DNA of 64,000 nucleotides. Source: Caldilineaceae bacterium (lineage in GTDB: Bacteria > Chloroflexota > Anaerolineae > Caldilineales > Caldilineaceae). Position 1 is the stretch's first letter. Each line of letters opens with the position of its first letter. The stretch covers positions 1-64,000 of the forward strand of contig JAHBVH010000008.1 of NCBI GenBank assembly GCA_019637645.1, read 5' to 3'. The position numbers and the translations under genes were made by a program. Positions 60,084-64,000 of this stretch are shown here, one piece after another. The notes under the pieces were generated by a model that had not been told where the DNA came from, did no database searches, and saw nothing but the letters and a program-made list of their open reading frames with translations.

Positions 60084-60857
60084 ATGGATAGTACCTCTCT
60101 GATCGACATGTTCGCCATTAGTTTCCAGATGTTGCGACTCACTTGGCCGGTGTGGCTCCTTCTTGGCGTGATTACCCTGGGGCGCCTACTCCGTAAATCT
60201 TATCTAAATCGTCAGTTTAAACAAGCAGGCATGATCAATATAGATCGCTATACCGGAATTCAGTTTGAGCAATATTTGCAATTCCTTTTTCAACAATTAG
60301 GTTATACAACGCAGGGCACACCTGTTAGAGGAGATTTTGGCGCGGATCTGATCGTTGAAAAGGATGGCATCCGCACGGCTGTCCAAGCAAAATGTTTCAA
60401 CGGAACAGTTGGCCTCAATGCTGTTCAGCAAGTTGTGGCTGCTATGCCTTTTTATGAATGTAATCGTGCCATTGTTGTCACCAATAGCTACTTTAGTCAA
60501 GCTGCTCAGGAATTAGCAAACGCTAATCATGTTGAACTCTGGGATCGCAAACGGTTAACTAAGATGATCTTGGCCTCCCATGCGCTTGAATCAATCCCGC
60601 CCCAACTACGCATTATTGAACCATCCCGCATCTCTGATCTTAACGCGACGACACCCTCTTTACTGAAAAAGCCAATCGCGCAGCCAGAGGCACAGCCAAC
60701 AGAGAGTTCTTGCAAAATTTGTGGTCAGCCAGTGACGCCTGGTGTACGCCGCTACTGTTTAGAGCAACCAAACCGCTTTGGTGGCAATGTCTATTGCATT
60801 CAGCACCAGAGACAGTTTAAAGACCGTTCCAAACTACCAATCCCTACCTCGGGTTAG
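60084..60857 (+). CDS. Membrane-anchored Mrr-like restriction endonuclease with zinc ribbon
   Basis: A 257-residue protein. One membrane helix (about 12-35, VWLLLGVITLGRLL) is followed by an Mrr-type PD-(D/E)XK nuclease domain (about 50-165). The catalytic residues are the Asp in GDFGADLIVE and QAKCF (the QxK form of the D/ExK motif). A Gln/Glu-rich linker leads to a C-terminal Cys cluster (CKICGQPV and YCIQHQRQF) that may bind zinc. Mrr domains cleave modified DNA, and membrane-bound versions are common in bacteria. No modification methyltransferase is beside it. The ATG at 60084 has GAGG 6 bases upstream; one at 60066 is possible. The AT-richer codon use differs from most neighbours, suggesting recent acquisition. 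Confidence 0.82.
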   Translation: MDSTSLIDMFAISFQMLRLTWPVWLLLGVITLGRLLRKSYLNRQFKQAGMINIDRYTGIQFEQYLQFLFQQLGYTTQGTPVRGDFGADLIVEKDGIRTAVQAKCFNGTVGLNAVQQVVAAMPFYECNRAIVVTNSYFSQAAQELANANHVELWDRKRLTKMILASHALESIPPQLRIIEPSRISDLNATTPSLLKKPIAQPEAQPTESSCKICGQPVTPGVRRYCLEQPNRFGGNVYCIQHQRQFKDRSKLPIPTSG

Positions 60858-61184
60858 CCAGTTACGCAAGTCCAAAAAACACCCATACATGCTTCGCAAA
60901 CTCCGCTCATGCAACGCTGCTGGCAACTTCGGAAAGGCCAGGGTTGGTAAGCCCCAATCCCTCTGCTACGGGTTCCAAGTCACAACCCAAATCCTGCCTA
61001 GCCGCACACCATAACTTTACTCAATTTTGCCAATTTCGCAAGCCAGCAGACCTTACCAGGGACATTCGTGTAACTGGCCGCTTGCTTGCGGTGCTGGTGC
61101 TCATGCAAAGCGCCTGTACGTGTTTCCGATTTAGTTGGGGTAGACCTACCATGGATGCCGACGATGCTGGCACAGTAGTGCCAA
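60858..61184. other. Intergenic region between the nuclease and fdhD genes
   Basis: The stretch of 327 bases has no supported gene, RNA or clear terminator that I can find. Confidence 0.4.
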
Positions 61185-62033
61185 TCAGGCTGGCTCCGTC
61201 ACCACTTGGATGCGCTCAAACCCTGTATATACATTAAAGCGCGTACCGCGGAGGAAACCAACGAGGGTGATGCCAAAGCCTTCGGCGAGGTCAACGGCCA
61301 AGCTACTGGGTGCCGAGACCGCACAAAAGATGGCGGCACCGGCGACCCGGCATTTTTGTAACAGTTCATAGCTGGCGCGGCCACTGACTAAGATGATCTT
61401 ATCGGAAAAAGGCAATGCCTGGTTGAGGAGCCCCCAGCCGATCAACTTATCGAGCGCGTTATGGCGGCCCACATCTTCGCGCACCGTTAGAAGTTTGCCT
61501 GTCGCGGTAAAGAGCGCGGCGGCGTGGAGGCCACCAGTGTTGTCAAAAAGTTTCTGGGCCTGACGTAGCGTATCGGGCAGGGTGGCAAGCGTCTGCGGCG
61601 TCACTTGGAGGTTGGTGGCAAGGGGCGGGAGTGGGCGTTGCCAGAGATCATCCAACATGGTTTTGCCACAGACACCACAAGCACTGCTCGTAAAAAAGTG
61701 GCGATCCAGTTGATGGAGATCCGGTAGCTGCGTTGTCGCGAGATTGACCCGCAGCACATTGTACTCTTGTCGGGCTTGCTGTCCATCTACACAGTAGATC
61801 ATATGGGTGATGGCCGCTTTGCTAGCAATCACCCCTTCATTATAGAGAAACCCAGCAGCCAACTCATAGTCATGGCCAGGCGTACGCATGGTAATGGCGA
61901 CGGTCTGCTGTTGCGCACCGGCTCGCAGCTGAATTTCCAGCGGCTCTTCGGTGATCACATCATCACTTCGGCGGCGCACCTGACCGTTCTCAACGGTCCA
62001 AATGCGCCGCTTGCTTTTGGTAAGGCGCGTCAT
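61185..62033 (-). CDS. fdhD: Formate dehydrogenase accessory sulfurtransferase FdhD
   Basis: A 282-residue protein that moves sulfur from a cysteine desulfurase to the molybdenum cofactor of formate dehydrogenase. The conserved Cys pair is Cys119 and Cys122 in SSACGVCGKTML, and the typical EDVGRHNALDKLIG sits near residue 190. MTRLTKSKRRIW at the start is unusually basic. The end keeps VRAPSSLAVDLAEGFGITLVGF-like residues (here SAPSSLAVDLAEGFGITLVG). No formate dehydrogenase gene is in the window, so the enzyme must be encoded elsewhere. Confidence 0.95.
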   Translation of the reverse strand: MTRLTKSKRRIWTVENGQVRRRSDDVITEEPLEIQLRAGAQQQTVAITMRTPGHDYELAAGFLYNEGVIASKAAITHMIYCVDGQQARQEYNVLRVNLATTQLPDLHQLDRHFFTSSACGVCGKTMLDDLWQRPLPPLATNLQVTPQTLATLPDTLRQAQKLFDNTGGLHAAALFTATGKLLTVREDVGRHNALDKLIGWGLLNQALPFSDKIILVSGRASYELLQKCRVAGAAIFCAVSAPSSLAVDLAEGFGITLVGFLRGTRFNVYTGFERIQVVTEPA

Positions 62034-62131
62034 GTTGGTTGTTCGTGGCCGTGCTGATCCGCTGCGGCTGGGCCAACGTCAAATAACGCGTTGCCGACGA
62101 TGTGCGGATCGAATAATCAATAAGTTAATGG

Positions 62132-63211
62132 CTAATTGTTAATAGTCAAGGTGTTGTCGTCATGCGGGATATTAGCCAAGATCACTTGATAGGCCGCTTG
62201 AAATTCAGCAAGAGAAGGCACTTTGAAAAGCAGGTTCAACAGCCGCTGTAACTGGGTAGTCTCTTGAATCTTGCCGATCTCCTGTAACAACGGTGCAGGA
62301 TCGATAGCAAAACGCGCCTCTAGGCCACTGCGGATGCCGGCCAACAGCGCATCACGCGCCCCTTGTTGTAAGCCGCGTTGTAGACCCTGTTGTAGACCTT
62401 CTTCAAGCCACTGTTGTGCGATCGTTGTCATCACTTGCTCTCCTTCTTGCGGAAAAGTGATCGCTAAGGAATGGTTTAACTCCTCGGGCGTTACTTTCGC
62501 ATTGGCACTACTTACATAACTGAGCATCACTAGTAAAAAGCCCCGTTCATCTGGTCCCCAGGCCAAATTGCGAAATTCTTCCCAGATTGCTGGTAATTGA
62601 TGCGCCAAGTCTGGCGCAAAAATATGGCGCATGAGCCGGATCGCGGCGCGTAAGAGGACGGCACTAAAGAGTTCTGTTTCGCGCAGTGATACCACAGAAA
62701 CGAGTTCATAGCGAAATGCTGGCAGGTACGGCCCCCACACGGCGTTGGCCTCGATCAGATCATGGAACTGTTGCGGTGCATGCCATGGCCTTTTGCGCTG
62801 ATAAATGACGAGTGGGAAAATAGGTGGTAGCTTGGTGCGCGTCTTCGTCTTCTTACTTTTTACCGGTTGCGCTTCGTTTGCCTTTGTCTCTTTCCGCACC
62901 TGTTCCCAGATCTCAACTTGGTAGCGCAGTAACTGTAGACCCGTGAACCACTCTGGATAGCTTTTGTGTTCCAAAAGTATATAAACATAGGCAGGCTCTC
63001 CCGTCTGTAGGTTTGCTCGGAAAAGTAGGTCCGAAAAATACTGCTGTAGCTCTTCATCCAGAAAAGAGCCAGGCCGTAATGACAAACTTGCCCAGTCAAT
63101 CGTTACCGCAATTGCAGTCGGTAACTGTTTGCTGAGAAACTCTCTGGCGAGTTCCAAACGAGAAAAAACTTCACGGAAAAAGCGATCATGGGGGTTGCTG
63201 ATCTCGGGCAT
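62132..63211 (-). CDS. Rpn-family PD-(D/E)XK nuclease / putative transposase
   Basis: A 359-residue protein of the Rpn (recombination-promoting nuclease; Transposase_31) family. It begins NPHDRFFREVFSRLELAREFL, the usual start, and the nuclease part shows DLLFRANLQTGEPAYVYILLEHKSYPE with the E-x-K step (LEHKS). FPLVIYQRKRPWHAP near residue 135 belongs to it as well. The C-terminal part has an unusual short repeat (EGLQQGLQRGLQQGARD) near 270. The family promotes RecA-independent recombination in E. coli and is seen with many paralogues. The ATG is four bases after the kynureninase stop. Confidence 0.88.
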   Translation of the reverse strand: MPEISNPHDRFFREVFSRLELAREFLSKQLPTAIAVTIDWASLSLRPGSFLDEELQQYFSDLLFRANLQTGEPAYVYILLEHKSYPEWFTGLQLLRYQVEIWEQVRKETKANEAQPVKSKKTKTRTKLPPIFPLVIYQRKRPWHAPQQFHDLIEANAVWGPYLPAFRYELVSVVSLRETELFSAVLLRAAIRLMRHIFAPDLAHQLPAIWEEFRNLAWGPDERGFLLVMLSYVSSANAKVTPEELNHSLAITFPQEGEQVMTTIAQQWLEEGLQQGLQRGLQQGARDALLAGIRSGLEARFAIDPAPLLQEIGKIQETTQLQRLLNLLFKVPSLAEFQAAYQVILANIPHDDNTLTINN

Positions 63212-63214
63212 GCT

Positions 63215-64000
63215 TTAGGTAACCTTCATGTTTGCTTGGGAATAGGACAAATAAAGTCCTTGATGAACGACCTGCTTGATCCGCATCACTGCTTCATAAA
63301 GCTCAACAAAAGAAGTATAGAGCGGCGTGATCCCCAGCCGAATGTTGTCTGGCTCACGAAAGTCGGGCAGCACCTGCCGCGCGTGGATCAAAGCTTGGTC
63401 GATCCGCCATGCTTCAGGGTGGCCCAGGGAAAGATGCGATCCCCGCCACTGGCTTGCACGCGGTGAATTGAGGACAAAGCCCAGCGGCGCTAATTCCGCT
63501 TCCCAGAGTGCCAACAAATAGTCGCTCTGCTGTACCGACTTGGCGCGCACCCGTTCAATCCCAGCGGCCAGCAGCAGATCGACCCCCGGTTCAATTGCCA
63601 ACGTGGAAAGAATGGGCGGGGTGCCGGTCAAAAAATGGGACAGCCCCGGGGCGCGCTCGTAGGCCAGCCCAAAGTTGAACAGGTTGGCCTGCCCCATCCA
63701 CCCTTGGATCGGGTTGGTGAGCAGATCTTGCAGATCATGGCGCACATAGAGAAAGGCCGGAGCACCAGGGCCACCGTTGAGATATTTATAGGTGCAGCCA
63801 ACCGCCAGATCGGTGTGCGCCCGGCCCAAGTCCACCACCACCGAACCCGCCGCGTGGCTGAGATCCCAAAGCACCAGGGCCCCTTTACAATGGGCCAACT
63901 CGGTCATGGCGGCCATGTCATAGGTATAGGCACTCTTAAAGACGGTATGACTCAAGGTGAGCAAGGCGGTATCGTCGTCAATGGCTTGGGCCAACGCCTC
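63215..64000 (-). CDS. kynU: Kynureninase, 5' part outside the window
   Basis: The C-terminal 261 residues of a pyridoxal-phosphate enzyme that splits kynurenine to anthranilate and alanine, or 3-hydroxykynurenine to 3-hydroxyanthranilate. WDLSHAAGSV carries the Asp that holds the cofactor, and CTYKYLNGGPGAPAF has the Lys that binds it. GTPPILSTLAIEPGVDLL and NIRLGITPLYTSF are typical of KynU. The reading frame stays open to the window end, so the start lies further on. It leads into the Rpn gene with a four-base gap. Tryptophan or NAD metabolism genes may lie beyond the edge. Confidence 0.93.
   Translation of the reverse strand, partial: EALAQAIDDDTALLTLSHTVFKSAYTYDMAAMTELAHCKGALVLWDLSHAAGSVVVDLGRAHTDLAVGCTYKYLNGGPGAPAFLYVRHDLQDLLTNPIQGWMGQANLFNFGLAYERAPGLSHFLTGTPPILSTLAIEPGVDLLLAAGIERVRAKSVQQSDYLLALWEAELAPLGFVLNSPRASQWRGSHLSLGHPEAWRIDQALIHARQVLPDFREPDNIRLGITPLYTSFVELYEAVMRIKQVVHQGLYLSYSQANMKVT

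Noticed and set aside
62132..63211. Insertion sequence around the Rpn gene
   Set aside because: I found no terminal inverted repeats or target duplications; the gene follows kynureninase by four bases like a normal operon member.

Overview
The window looks like chromosomal DNA of a Chloroflexota bacterium (Caldilinea-, Herpetosiphon- or Anaerolineae-like). This is an inference from gene content. The clues are two secreted proteins ending in a short hydrophobic Pro motif after a low-complexity tail, a 1290-residue cyclase-AAA-TPR protein, a TPR-CHAT protease beside an ECF-type sigma/anti-sigma pair, a T-box-controlled one-chain glycyl-tRNA synthetase, and moderately high GC. I saw no rRNA, tRNA, CRISPR array or intact insertion sequence. 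Genes lie on both strands in short operons and many gene ends carry long palindromes.

Layout. 1-6.9 kb (minus): arylamine N-acetyltransferase and era, then mutS2, a family-2 glycosyltransferase and a flippase-like membrane protein. 7.2-9.2 kb: repeat-rich DNA around a DUF362 gene, including a nine-unit hairpin array. 9.2-11.6 kb: MarR regulator and 14-TM drug exporter. 12.3-18.9 kb: a 2211-residue secreted protein with a beta-helix, an LPFQS repeat, a gingipain/caspase-like core and calcium-binding repeats. 19-26 kb (minus): cyclase-AAA-TPR protein, DUF3307, acyl-CoA dehydrogenase and a GH4 alpha-galactosidase. 26.2-31.8 kb: B12-binding-like fragment, response regulator, glyQS with a translational T-box, acyl-CoA oxidase. 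32-38 kb: small membrane protein, Cys-rich protein, cyclophilin, fabF, CrtI-type desaturase, ThuA-like protein. 38.4-43.5 kb: erm-type methyltransferase with a multi-hairpin leader, two small ORFs with strong ribosome binding sites, two GNAT acetyltransferases, a beta-lactamase-fold fragment and an intact paralogue, DUF1653. 43.5-49.6 kb: DEAD-box helicase, a second serine hydrolase, SIS protein, lipid kinase. 49.6-56.1 kb (minus): sigma factor, anti-sigma, TPR-CHAT protease and secreted beta-propeller. 56.3-64 kb: Gfo/Idh oxidoreductase and creatininase, lipoprotein carbonic anhydrase, Rieske protein, membrane-anchored Mrr-like nuclease, fdhD, Rpn-like nuclease and a kynureninase cut by the window end.

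The most notable signals are regulatory. The glyQS leader folds as a compact T-box whose alternative structure masks the Shine-Dalgarno sequence instead of forming a terminator. The erm leader stacks two terminator-like hairpins and an SD-masking hairpin that copies the 16S rRNA tail. At least two families of palindromes (CCTGAC/GTCAGG and GGACGCGGAT/ATCCGCGTCC) sit at gene ends and sometimes supply the stop codon. The sigma/anti-sigma/TPR-CHAT/propeller locus and the gingipain-like giant protein are the best candidates for undescribed protein systems.
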